DNA of 64,000 bases from Pseudoips prasinana (Eukaryota > Arthropoda > Insecta > Lepidoptera > Nolidae): positions 22,395,001 to 22,459,000 of the forward strand of contig OX621265.1 in NCBI GenBank assembly GCA_951640165.1. Direction: 5' to 3'. Below the pieces are notes generated by a model. It worked only from the letters and a program-made list of their open reading frames with translations. It was not told where the DNA came from and did no database searches. Each line of letters opens with the position of its first letter. The stretch's first letter is position 1. Below, piece after piece: positions 1 through 12,800 of this stretch. The translations under genes were made by a program, and so were the position numbers.

Positions 1-24
1 ACTCTACTGCAGTATAGTGGAACT

Positions 25-55
<31 letters not shown>

Positions 56-1340
56 GTTTGGAAAACCAACAGCTATACATAAAAAATATTACTGCCATAA
101 TAGGAAACATAAAGCCAATTACAGGTTTCCACGGATAACGACTGATACACACATACAATGCTTCCGATTTTACTCTTAAACAGAGTAGCTGAAGACATAT
201 TATTATCTTAAAAGTTATTGGAAAAAATTAAGGTTCAGTTGCCTGCGTGCCACCTCGCTCTTGGTATTAAATGGGTCAAAATCAAACTTTTTACATAATT
301 TATTAAAATCCTTGCTCGCTCGTACTATATATGAATTTTGCCTATAATTAGTCCACGACAATGGAATAGATATAGGGGTATTAAATCTAGACGATCTTTG
401 GGGAACGTTAAAGTGCAGTTTCTGTAAAATATGGGGACAGTCAATCTCATTAGATAACAGCTTTAATAAAAACGTGCAATCAGCCAAACGCCTTCGATTT
501 ATTAGAGGTTGAATGTGGAACTTCTTACATAGGTCTAAGTAATTCGTAGAACTGTAAGGGATTTTGAGACGATAACAAAGGAACTTCATAAAACGTTTTT
601 GAATATTTTCAAGGCGATCAATATATTTATTGTAACAGGGATTCCATATTTGTGAGGCATATTCCAGATGACTTCTTACGAAAGTGCAATAAAGTATTTT
701 AAATGTTTTAGCTTTTTTAAAGCACCTAGATATCCTCATTACAAAACCCAATGCTCTTGATGCTTTGGCGATAGTTTGCTCGATGTGTATGTCAAACTGT
801 AGCTTCGAATCATGATATACACCAAGGTCACGTACACCGTCGCATCTTGGTAATACTTGGCCCTTAAGTTGGTACGATGCGTGGGAAGCGTTTCCTGCTA
901 AAAGTGAGTACTGAGCATTTGGATGGGTTAAGGTCTAACTTATTTACTTGACAGTACTTGTCAAGCCGCGTCAGATCGGATTGAAGATCCACTACATCCT
1001 TTGGCGACGATATAATAGAATAAATCTTCATATCGTCAGCAAAACAGAGATTAGAACTTTGAAGGCAAGAGTCGATGTCGTTTACATATAATATAAATAA
1101 TAAGGGTCCCATTAAGGACCCCTGGGGTACACCACTAGGAATCAAAACCCAACTTGAGACATAATTACTGACAACAACCGCCTGAGTTCCATTTTCTAGG
1201 TAAGAAGAAAACCATCGGAGAAGATCTCCATTTATATTATGGTGGCATTTTTGTAATATGAATAATATTAGGCCGTACGTAGGTTCACTTCCATCGATAA
1301 TGCTGTTCTTAACTGAACAGTTCGATAAAGGAGCAGTCAC
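1..1340 (-). mobile_element. 5'-truncated CR1/Jockey-like LINE, RT and C-terminal part
   Basis: Minus-strand reverse transcriptase remains. 1340-864 carries RT motifs GVPQGSLMGPLLFILYVNDI and CFADDMKIY (catalytic FADD); 864-215 carries the thumb and C-terminal segment (FVRSHLEYASQIWNP). The halves are in different frames, broken near 870. The 3' end at 1-60 is an AATAAATAAATA-type tail. An RT C-terminal segment of similar type lies on the plus strand at 53870-54900. Inactive copy. Confidence 0.8.
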
Positions 1341-1599
1341 CGATCTGCTTTATCACTGCTCTTAGGTAGCCATATAGTATCTGACGATCTGGTAAAAAGG
1401 CTTCTCAAAGGTTTTACCATCGACAGATAATAAACCAATAATATTAATCTAAGTTAGGATCATGTAACGTTTCGTTACAAGGATGAGTACGTTTAGGAAC
1501 GAACTACATGACTCACTGTTTGAGTGCCAAGCTCTAGTAGTGATCTGGGGGTCTTAGCTAATTAATAAAACTATTATTTCGATTTATAAAATAACTGTA

Positions 1600-2090
1600 A
1601 TTGATTAATAATAATAATAATAATTTGTGTATTTACGTCGAAACATGGTTTACAGGATGTTTAAAAATAGAATGGACAGCATGCTTCGCCGTTAGCACGG
1701 CATGTAAATATTACAAAAACACAATATTATACACAAACAGTAAAGTGACATTATTTATACTATAAATTCATTCAGTTTATAGATAAAACATTATCCAATT
1801 TATAAGTTATATATAATGTCATAATTAACAATCTATTGAGTAAATGTCAGAAATTAAGGTAATAACAATTAAGGAGTAAGTACCTATAAAATTAATTTTG
1901 ATTATACAATTCATAAACTGGATGTCATACATACTAAAACAGAAAAAAATATAATTAATTGTTGTCTTAATAACTATAATCATACATTACTTTCAAATCA
2001 ATAGCCATCGTTTAAGTTTCTTTTGAAAAACTCTTAGGGGTAATTCTCTTCGTCCTTTAGGTATTGAATTGAATACTTTGGTTGCCATCG
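1600..2090 (-). mobile_element. LINE 3' end fragment (CR1-like C-terminus and 3' UTR)
   Basis: On the minus strand 2085-2010 encodes a typical CR1-like C-terminal tail (FNSIPKGRRELPLRVFQKKL, then a stop), followed by AT-rich 3' UTR ending near an AAT microsatellite at 1606-1622. Only the last codons of the RT protein remain. Confidence 0.6.
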
Positions 2091-2139
2091 TGCTACTATT
2101 CTTTTTATGGAGCGCTGTATTGCGCTTTGGTATCATTAA

Positions 2140-2300
2140 TTTGGTTTCGTCACGGGAAAGGGGGGATTCAAAGTGATACCCGCGCAGCTCGCGCTGAGTG
2201 TAGTGAGCGAGTCCCCGCGGTAGGTGTGCGGGCGGCGCGCGCGGCGCTGAAGGACGTAGCAGGTCAGCGAACCAGTTGGAGGCGTAAGCGCAGCGCCGCC
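2140..2300. other. GC-rich segment 3' of Toll, origin unknown
   Basis: About 150 bp rich in CGCG and GCGC, in sharp contrast to AT-rich flanks. An open frame crosses it but its arginine/alanine-rich translation looks like nothing functional. Possibly a fragment of a GC-rich repeat; no terminal repeats seen. Confidence 0.3.
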
Positions 2301-2397
2301 TGATTTAATGCCGGAATAGTCACCTAAGAAAGAGCTTCTTATACTCTCAGCTCTGCAAAAACAATGATCCTCAGTTAAGAGGAATCCTACGTGTTTG

Positions 2398-3837
2398 TTA
2401 ATTTGTCGGGGCTCTTAATTCCATTTGTTCGAGCTGCTGATGCTCCGAACTATTGACAAAACTAGCGCGCGTGTTGCGCCAAACGAACTTCTTCTTTCTT
2501 TCCGGCAAGGCGCGTTGTAATTTGTCCCAAAATTTAGAATCCCCCCACATCAAATAAGTATTAGTTGATATGTACGCTCTAATTTCTTCAGGTAATCTTG
2601 GGTGTTCGCTAACATCTTCTAGAAGTATCAAGATAACACGTGCTTTGCTTTCTCTCAGTGCTAGTGTATGCGCTACATTGAATTCGACAGTCGCCCACAT
2701 GGAATTTAAGAAATCCTTCGTCATCACTATAATAGTCTTTCTAGAACTTTCGACAGATCTGGTGATCTGGGTTGTTATGAACTCTCCGACGTTCCAGTCG
2801 CGGTAGTGGATGCACGTCTTTAGCTTCAACTCCACCTCCAGTTTTGGGATGAGGTCATCCTGAATAAATGCCAGGTCTTTGTGCGAAAATGAGACGAAAA
2901 CGTCATATTCCTTATCACTATCCTCGTCTTCAAAGTAACTTGTACAAATCCCTTTGTGCATTAAAAATACGATTATTTCATTTGAATATATGTAGCAGAA
3001 AATGCTAGAAACGGCTGCCAGACTGGCTATTATAATGAAAGTCACCCCTGCCACAACGACAGGACTAGTCCACACGCCACACAGTTTGTCGACTTTAATC
3101 TTTTCACCGTTGTTACACCTCAGCTCTTCATAATCCAATATTAATCGACTTTCTTGCAATGCAGACAGCTGTTCATAATACTGACACTCACATATAAACG
3201 GATTTTTAGACAGATACAACGATATATTAGCATTTATAAATGGGATAGGTGGGATGTGTAAAGAATTATTTGTTAGGTCGAGGACTTGTACAGTTTTAGG
3301 AAGCTTTAATTCGTCAATATCATTATTACGAAGACCTAATCCAATCAATTTCAGTATTTGGACATTTAAATTACTTACGGGAGTTGTTAGGTTGTGTAAT
3401 GTTAGTGTAACATCATTGGAACTTTTTGGCAAAGTGTCCGGGGTGGCAGAGCATTCCAGCTGTAGTTTATTACTTGGGATAGACCACGTGCACGAGGAGC
3501 AGTTCACTGGACATTCCGTGAGCGGCAAGTCACAACGGAATGCGGATGGTACTAAGTGTTTAATGTAATGTCCTTGGAGTTCTGCTGGCGATATACATTT
3601 GCTATCTTCGATGTCAAACTTGGGTTCAGGAGATAGTGTATGGATACCATTTAACCTCAAAACTAAGGCGTATATTCCACAGTCGCACATGAATTGGTTG
3701 TGGTTGAGACGCACCACGGTGGAGGTAAATGTACTTGGGGGATATTCATCCGAAGCGTAAGGCAGTCGGATTGTGTTGATGTGGTTGTATTGCAGGTCGA
3801 CGGTGATGTTGATTGCTTCAAATTGTACATCTTCCAG
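2398..3837 (-). CDS. Toll: Toll terminal exon G: LRRCT, LRRNT, LRRCT, membrane helix, TIR
   Basis: 1440-nt last exon from acceptor tgtattttcag to TAA at 2400-2398, 479 residues. It holds a last LRR, LRRCT ([14 protein letters not shown]), an LRRNT-like block ([10 protein letters not shown]), two short LRRs, a second LRRCT ([13 protein letters not shown]), a hydrophobic helix ([20 protein letters not shown]) and a full TIR domain. TIR box 1 is [11 protein letters not shown], box 2 carries RDWNVGEF, box 3 is near FWDKL. No frameshift or lost TIR motif is visible, so the receptor should still signal. An upstream in-frame ATG at 3885 lies in the intron and is not the start. Confidence 0.95.
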   Translation of the reverse strand: MEDVQFEAINITVDLQYNHINTIRLPYASDEYPPSTFTSTVVRLNHNQFMCDCGIYALVLRLNGIHTLSPEPKFDIEDSKCISPAELQGHYIKHLVPSAFRCDLPLTECPVNCSSCTWSIPSNKLQLECSATPDTLPKSSNDVTLTLHNLTTPVSNLNVQILKLIGLGLRNNDIDELKLPKTVQVLDLTNNSLHIPPIPFINANISLYLSKNPFICECQYYEQLSALQESRLILDYEELRCNNGEKIKVDKLCGVWTSPVVVAGVTFIIIASLAAVSSIFCYIYSNEIIVFLMHKGICTSYFEDEDSDKEYDVFVSFSHKDLAFIQDDLIPKLEVELKLKTCIHYRDWNVGEFITTQITRSVESSRKTIIVMTKDFLNSMWATVEFNVAHTLALRESKARVILILLEDVSEHPRLPEEIRAYISTNTYLMWGDSKFWDKLQRALPERKKKFVWRNTRASFVNSSEHQQLEQMELRAPTN

Positions 3838-6800
3838 CTGAAAATACATAAATAAAATAGTTAAATATCTGGGGACAGAACACACCGCTATCTGATCCCA
3901 AACTATAGAATAAAATACTCTTTATTGTACACCTTAAGAATACATAATTATGAAAGGAGTTTTACACAAACAAGTTACACAAAGGGTGGTCTTATCGCAT
4001 AAAGCGATCTCTTCCAGACAACCTTCGGAGGAGGAGCTGAACAAAAACTAATGGCAGTAGGTGTGCAACAAGAGATATACCAACATTGTGGTATCCAGAG
4101 CGTTTAGGTACAGACACCAGCACATCAAGCTACCCCAATCTGTCAAATTTCTCCAATTGAAAGTGAACCTTATAGTTATGTGATAAAGTTGAAAATCTAT
4201 AAAAGAAATTTGACAGATTGCGGTAGGTGGATGTGCTGGCGTCTGTAACCAGACGACTGATACTTATTACTACTACTTATCGTAAGGGCACTGGTTAGCC
4301 TAGCAGCCTAATACATAAACGTGGTATGCATTCTAACTCCACCTTTTTTCTTTCTGATTAAATTCGTTGCGGGATCCAAGACAGTTAAAGAGATTCCCCG
4401 GGACATGCCTGAGCCTCACCGCTCAGTGTCATTTCATTGTGTGCCACTGTTGATCCTGGCTTACAGGAGTTGCTGTGGTGGGTAAGAGGGAGAGACTAGT
4501 CCCGTAAATTAAAAAAAAACATGGTATACCTCGAGTTCCGTAAACTGGTTGTGACTTAAAGTCAAATTTTCCAGACGTGTCAGGTTGACCCTCCAGTCAC
4601 TAAAGGTGGTATTCAGCGCGTTTCCTTTCAGCAGTAATCTCTTCAATGCTCGTAGCATGTGGAAGGGAGAGACTGGTTGTAGTTGTCCAGTGAGTTGATC
4701 CGACTTCAGGGTGAGTTTATTGGAAGCTATCGATAGCGTCTCCAACTTGAGGTTCGCTCGGAACACTGCGTCACTTATCGTTGTCAACAAGTTGTTGTCG
4801 AGAGACAGATATTTCAAGTTTTTGAGATCAGCGAAGAAGTACCTGCCGAAACAATTTTTGAAGTAAAACTTTTTATGCACCCTCACTTGGGGAGTAAGCT
4901 GGTAAATGCGTGACGAGCGCGTTATCAAAAGTGGGATCGGGCGAAGTTGAGAGAGGTATATGTTTATTGGTCCTAGAAAAAGAAAATACAATTATACTTA
5001 TACTTAAATTACAGTCTAGTTTTTACTTTAAATCAGCTTGTATGAAAGAAAAAGGTTTTAAAAATGGCATGGTAAATATGGAGATTTTCTCCATATACAT
5101 AGTGAGTAATTGAGACAGAGGACAGTATCTCGAAATCTTCATAAGTAGGTAATGACAGATTGACGTTTAGCTTTTTAACATTATATTATCTGTTACATCC
5201 GAAAAAAATATTATGAAACTATTATTTTGAATGTCACTTTCTAAATAAAATAAAAGAAAAACAAAACCTAATATATAATCTTTGAAACTATTTCTATCCC
5301 TGTTTTTAATTTTAAACATCATGTTTCATAATTTTTGACAACATCTGGCTCGCGCCAGATTTGATGTTTCGAGCATATGGTTATAATGTTTTATTTTTAC
5401 AGTCAATGTATTTTTAAATTATTTTAACCCACTATTAACCACAATAACAAGATTCTGCGTTTTTTTTAAATTATACATTGTAAAAGTTTATGTACATACT
5501 TCACTTAAACTATTTTCTACATATTCGTCTGACTATAAATGCTCCCGGCCGGCTAAATCTCTAATCTTGACGGAGATAAGCCGTAAAATTATAGGTCATA
5601 ATACTAAATAAAGTACGCATGTGTTTCTCACTCTAAAAATATGTGGATATATAGTATTCAGATGAAACTAGACTATTAATTGAATTTAAACAATTAAAGA
5701 ATGACATATTATAAAAGATCGAATGATAAAAAATGATAGGATAAAATAAGAAATTAATTAATTATAAGAAATAATAATCGATCTTTTATAATTGTTTGCG
5801 TGCGGTATACGTAAAAAGTTCTTTACCATCCGTGCTAATCTAAGACTGTGTTACGGTAAGGTAATGATTCTCGCTCCAGTAATACCGACTGTATGTCACT
5901 TAACTAAAGAATTATTTTCGATCATTGGTCGCAATATTGCAGCAAACAAAGAATCGAGATAAGGACTAATGAGTTGAGCAGTACATTTTAAAATAACAGA
6001 TAACCGTGAATGTGATGTTGTGCACGATAATCTTAGAATTTTAATAAATCTTGCGAATCTAAGGCATATATTAAGTATATAAATGTAGTGTATGCATATA
6101 CAAATATACATTGATATACATATATAGATCTATCCTACTACAGCATATATAATATAATATTGATAACCTTATAAAATTTATTATTTAAAGCAAATATAAA
6201 ATTGAAAATAATTAAATATATACATATTATATTTTTAAGTAAACATACATATGTACATAAATATCAGATAAAATATTTTAAGATACTTTATATATATAAA
6301 GAATTTTATTTACTTACATATTCGTATAAAATTTTCTGTCCGTTCATAATCAAAGTTACTCAGAAACTCGTCCAGCGCTCTTTTGCAAGTAACTCTCGTC
6401 ATATCCTTTAAGGGTTTTATTTTGCTTATGCGGTTATATAGCAGGGGGGGCCGAAAATATGAAAAACACTAAGCAAAAGTAGTTTTACAAGGAGGAACTT
6501 TGTAGACTACATGTGATCTTCGGATCGATATGTCAGTAAGCCTAAGCCTCTCCCTTGGGCGAGAGTGTTGTCTTAGAATAATAGTTTTAATGAATAGTTG
6601 GCGAACATTCAGAACTCCAGACTCTTTATTAAATATAATTTTGTTGTTGGGTATTGTCTGATAGGACATACTGGTGCCATTAATAAAATGATTTTTTATG
6701 AATATATCACAATTGTATTGCTTGTGAAAAACCTGAATTATGTAACAATGGAAAAAATATAATGACATTTTGACATAAACAAGTGTCTATGGTTTATGAA

Positions 6801-9800
6801 GAAAATATATACAAAAAGTATTTATTGACAAAACTACGGGAGGCGCTACGCCCGAACATATTCCCGCCTTGTTGAAATCGCACAATTTCAACAGTCGTAG
6901 TCCTCTTCATTAGGTAGTGGACACAGTCGGACGAAGGGCCTGCGGACCAGTCCTTTAGTGGTGTTGACTTCAACCACCCTGGCTATACCGTCTGACCCAG
7001 GAAACAGTTTGGTAACGCGACCAAGACGCCAATTCAAGGGTGGTATATTGTCTTCTTGTATCAGCACAAGATCTCCAAGTTTCAATCTTGCAATGTTGCT
7101 ACGCCATTTAGAACGTTGCTGCAGCTCCGAGATATACTCTTTTGACCATCTGCTCCAAAAATGCTGTCTGATTTGTTCTAATCGCGCATACCGCTTCGAA
7201 CTGTGTTCCTTGACGTTTCCAAGATCTAATTCTGGTAATGCATTAAGGGGCCTCCCTATAAGATAGTGCCCTGGGGTAAGTGGTAGGAGATCGTTAGGGG
7301 AAGCTGAGAGAGGACATAAAGGACGGCTATTCAAAATTGCCTCAACCTGTGTAAACAGCGTGGAAATTTCTTCGAACGTTAAATTACTGTTCCCTATAAC
7401 ACGCTTGATGTGGTGCTTAGCGGACTTTACCCCGGCTTCCCAGATGCCGCCAAAGTGAGGAGAATAAGCTGGCGTGAAAAAAACCTAATGCCTTCTTGGT
7501 TTGCCAAGTCAGATAGAGGTTCTTTACTGTTTTTTTTAAGAAAACTCCTACCTTCTTAGCGGCAGCTACAAAATTACGGCCGTTATCGCAAAATATTTCT
7601 TTTGGCTTTCCTCTACGCGAAATAAAGCGCTTTGGTGACAAGAGAAAAGCCTCTTTAGTTAGATCAGTTACGCACTCTAAATGAATGCATTTATATCGCA
7701 TGCAAATAAATAAACATAAATAACACTTTATTTATTTACCTCCTCTGCCCCTGCGATTAATAATATAAAATGGTCCAGCAAAGTCAAGACCAACGGACAA
7801 AAATGGAAAACCAGCAGTAACGCGTTAGGCTGGAAGGTTACCCATTTGAGGATAAAGCGTGCTTCCTCGCAGTCGTCTACGTTGGACACACTTATTTACA
7901 GTGCGCCTAGCTAGAAACCTACCGTTTACAGGCCAGATTATGCGGCGTATAGAGGCCAACAACAACTGAGGCCCCCCACTCGAATTAGGCCCGTGTGGTC
8001 CAGAAATGGAGATAACGATAGTATTTTGCATTTACTACCTAAATTTCTTTGTTTGTGAAGTGTGTCATACTCCGATTTGAATGATTGTTGTTGGGAAAAT
8101 TTACAAAGTACATTAAAAGATTCTGTTGGCGAGCGACCGACCGTAAACCTGTCTGCGGGGAGTGCGGGACGGTGGGGGGGGGGGGGGTAAAGGTGTGAAG
8201 ATCCAAGCAATCGACGCGATGCGCATACGCATTATAACGCTAACGTCACTCACTTGATACTGTATATTTTAATCGCTCATTATTAAACAACTAAGAAGAA
8301 CTATTCGTTTACTTTACTTCACCAACATTTGGACCTTCAACGCCGGGTGCACAGCAGGAAGTCGTTACCAGCATAAATCGGACGCTCGAGACCAGCATAA
8401 ATCGGACGCTCGAGACCAGCATCAGATTAAAGTGAAGACGTCATCAAACCAGCATAAAACGGTCAGTCAATCATCCTTCACTATCCTTCCATAATCTCCC
8501 CGTTACAGTGCTTAATTTGTGACAATACTGTGGACAATACGTAATAACGTAAAAATCCGTTACGTTAGGTGGTGTAGATTACCCTCAGCTTATTTTTATA
8601 AATTTCCTTTGTCTTTAGCTAATCCAAAATGTTTAAAAATAATACCAATGAGGAAGAATTATTGATTAGAGAATTGAACAAAAAACGTGGCGTGGTGCGC
8701 GGCAAACTCACATTATTTATTAAATATGTAGATTCTGTTAAAAATATACCGGCCACCGAAATTATTACAACAGAATTACAAACGCGCTTACAAAAGGTCG
8801 ATTCGTTGTTGCAGCAGTTTACTGAAATTCAGGACGAAATTGATTTAAACGTGCCCGAAAGTCAGATTGAAAAGGAGTTAGGCGAGAGGGAAGCTTTTGA
8901 AAGCCAATTTTATGCATACGTAACTAAATCTAAGTGTATTATTAACTCAAGTACAGTTGAAATTAAAAATACCACAAAGGTTTCTGGCAAAGTAACATTA
9001 CCTAAGATTGCACTACCCTCCTTTGATGGCTCATATGATCAGTGGTTAGAGTACCGCGATACTTATTTATCTTTAATCCATAATTCTAACGACATCGACA
9101 ATGTTCAGAAATTCCATTACTTACGTTCTTCTCTTTCAAATAATGCATTATTGATAATAAAAAATCTAGAATTGTCATCTGACAATTATAAAATAGCTTG
9201 GGAGTTGTTGGAAAACCGATTCAACAATAATCATTTACTGGTACAAACCAACGTAAAAGCTTTATTTTCTATTACTTCGATAATTAAGGAATCACCCATT
9301 CAAATTCGTAGATTGATAGATAATGTGTTAAAAAATATACGTTCTCTTAAAAATCTCGGCGAACCGACCGAGTCCTGGGATACCTTAATTATATACTTAA
9401 TTACGTCTAAGCTCGATCCATCTACTGAAAGAGAATGGGAGACTCATAAAAGCACGATTATTAGTTCTCAAAATGAATCAAATTCACGTTTAACGCTTGA
9501 TAATATGATTAGCTTTCTTAAAAAACGGGCTGGCGTATTGGAATCATTGTCGAACAGAAAGTCCACGTCTGACATTATTATTAAAAAACCGTCATATCAG
9601 CAACAACCAAATAAAGCACATAGTTTTGTATCAACACAAAATAAACAAACATCTCGTAATAATTTTAACCGTTCGCGTGATTGTACAATGTGTCACTCAA
9701 ATCACCCGCTTTATTCTTGCGATTCATTTTTGAACCTTTCTATTAACGATAAAATTAAATTAATTGATGAAAAAAGGTTATGTCGCAATTGTTTACGCGC

Positions 9801-12800
9801 TAACCACACAGTAAACGAATGTTGGTTAGGCCCTTGTAAATTATGCAACAAGAAGCATAATAGCTTAATCCAGATCGACAGCTGTTGCGCATAATTCACA
9901 GCCATCTAAATCCACCCATACGACCACATTACACTCTGCAACTCACACAACACATACACTTAAAACTGGACAGCAAAATACAACTCATTCATTATTTGAG
10001 ACTGTACTACTGTCCACTGCGCTAGTGGAGGTTGCAGATAAATATAATAATTTCCACACTACCTGCGCTTTATTAGATAACGGTAGCCAACACTGCTTTA
10101 TCGCAGAATCGTTATGTAAAAGGCTTAATCTTAATTTAATACAGTCCACTGTTCAAGTCTCCGGAATAGGGAGTTCGGTGACTAATTCCACACAATCATG
10201 TGAAATAAATATGAGATCTAAAATTACAGACTATAATACGCGCTTTAAATGTCTAGTTTTACCTCAAATCACAGCTTCTTTACCATCTTTATGTACAAAA
10301 TCACACATAAATTTACCTGATAATATACAGTTAGCAAATCCCGATTTTTACCTACCATCAGATATTGAGTTATTGATTGGGGCGGATAAATTTTGGGAAT
10401 TATTAAAAGACGGTTTAATTCGTCTTAGCTGCGGTCCATATTTACAGAATACTAAGTTGGGTTGGATTATATCGGGTACATTATTAAATAAAAGTTACAT
10501 AAGCGACTTTTCACATAAACTTAAATCTATCCAATGTAATTATTCTCAAACCATAGATGCCCAACTTAGAAAATTCTGGGAATTAGAAGAAATTGTTCCG
10601 AATATTAAATATACAAAGGATGAATTATCGTGCGAGAACTTGTTTACACAAAGTACGTATCGCGATAACACCGGCCGGTTTTTTGTGCGTATTCCATTAG
10701 CTGAGCCGAGTGACAGGTATACTGTCGCTTTAAAACGTTTTCATGCACTTGAACGTAAATTAAACAGATGCACGCCTGAATATAAAACGTTGTATATTGA
10801 TTTCATGAATGAATATATAAGATTGGGACACATGAGTCGCATTAGTCATTATTCATCACCATATTCTTTTTTGCAACATCATGGTGTTTTAAGAGAGCAC
10901 AGTAGCACTACTAAACTTAGGGTTGTTTTCGACGGAAGTGCTAAATCACTATCGGGTAAATCGCTTAATGACATTCAATTTATTGGCCCAAGTTTACATA
11001 ATGATATTTTTTCAATATTATTGCGTTTTCGACAGTTTAGATTTGTTGCTTGCGCTGATATTGAAAAAATGTATCGGCAAATTAATATTCAACCCGATCA
11101 AAGAAACCTTCAATTAATTCTTTGGCGTGAAAATAAATCTGACGATCTCGGTGTATACCAACTTAATACAGTAACTTATGGTACCGCTTCAGCGCCTTAT
11201 CTTAGCATTCGATGCATTAAGCAGTTCGCTTCCGAATGCAACGATGACGTCATCAGGCAAATAATAGACGAAGATCTGTTCGTCGACGATTTAATTACTG
11301 GTGATGACAGTAAACAATGTTTATTAGACAAATGTACCAAGGTAACTGACGTTTTAAAATCGGGTTGCTTTAATTTACGTAAATGGATGTTTAATTCGGA
11401 ACCTTATTCAGAGAATTCAAAAGAATTAAATTTAGGTGAAAGTTGTTCAACTAAAACTCTTGGTCTAGGTTGGTCTAATTCACTAGAGTTATTACATTTC
11501 ACAACAAGAATTGATCAAAACATGTCTCAGGTCACTAAACGCGTCATCTTGTCTATAGTCTCTCAGATATATGATCCACTGGGTTTGTTAACACCTTGTG
11601 TTATAATAGCCAAAATACTTCTACAAAGGTTGTGGCTTTGTAAATTAGATTGGGACGACCCAGTACCTAACGATGTATTGTTGACGTGGGAAAAGTTTGT
11701 TAATACACTTCAATACATAAAAAACATAAATATTCCGCGTCATGTCAGAGGAGTAAATACAAAATACACAGATTTACATATATTTACCGACGCGTCTAAA
11801 AATTCGTATGGGGCCTGTGTGTACATAAGTACATATAACGACCACAATTCACCAGCTACGGTTAGGTTACTTTGTGCGAAAAGTAAAGTAACACCAATTA
11901 AACCAGTCACGATTCCCAGACTTGAATTGTGCGGAGCCTTAATTGGGGCAAAGTTATACCAAATCGTATGTCAATCATGGAGATTAACTTTTGATAATGT
12001 ATATTTTTGGTCAGACTCAACCATAGTCATTAATTGGATTAAAATATCACCTAACTTATTGAAACCGTTCGTTCAAAACCGAGTTGTACAAATTAACGAA
12101 TTGACTGGTGAGTTGCCGTGGTTGCATGTCGCTGGTAACGATAACCCAGCTGACCTTCTATCCCGCGGGCTGGCGCTCGACGCACTTGTACATTCGGATA
12201 TATGGTGGAATGGGCCATCATTTTTAAAAGAATTTAAATCAAATTTTAACCAAAACAATCACAATGAAATAATTAATTTTAATGAATTACCAGAGTTAAA
12301 AACAAATTCCTTATTTATTAAATCAAATTCTACTAGTATTATTAACTTTAAGCGCTTTTCAAATTTTAATCGCATGAAACGTGCAGCGGCTTACGTATTA
12401 CGATTTATAAATAATGCGCGTAAAATAAAATACGAACGCAAAACCGGTTCCCTCACTGCTAATGAACTGACGAGTGCAACTTTAGTTTTAGCCCGTATAT
12501 CACAACAGATGTCATTCCCCGATCTTTACCACGCACTATTAAATAAATCACATTATAGACAAAATAGAAGTATAAATAAGCTCGATGTATTTTTAGATTC
12601 CGATCATATTATTAGGGTGGGAGGTAGATTACATAATTCACAAACATTCCCTCATGATAAAAAACACCCTATTTTATTATGTTCCAAACATACCTTTACC
12701 TATTATTTAGATATGATCATATACGTTTACTCCATGCTGGTCCTCAACTCCTTCTGGTTACAGTCAGAGATAGTTGGTGGCCACTTCGGGGTCGCGATTT

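Noticed and set aside
2082..2303. 73-codon plus-strand frame
   Set aside because: It runs from a LINE tail into an unrelated GC-rich block; no domain, no promoter.
3254..3568. Plus-strand frame opposite Toll
   Set aside because: Antisense shadow of the LRR exon; no independent support.
10025..10027. ATG as true start of Pol
   Set aside because: The pol frame is open well upstream and BEL elements make Gag-Pol as one product; this Met is only the first in the frame after the break.
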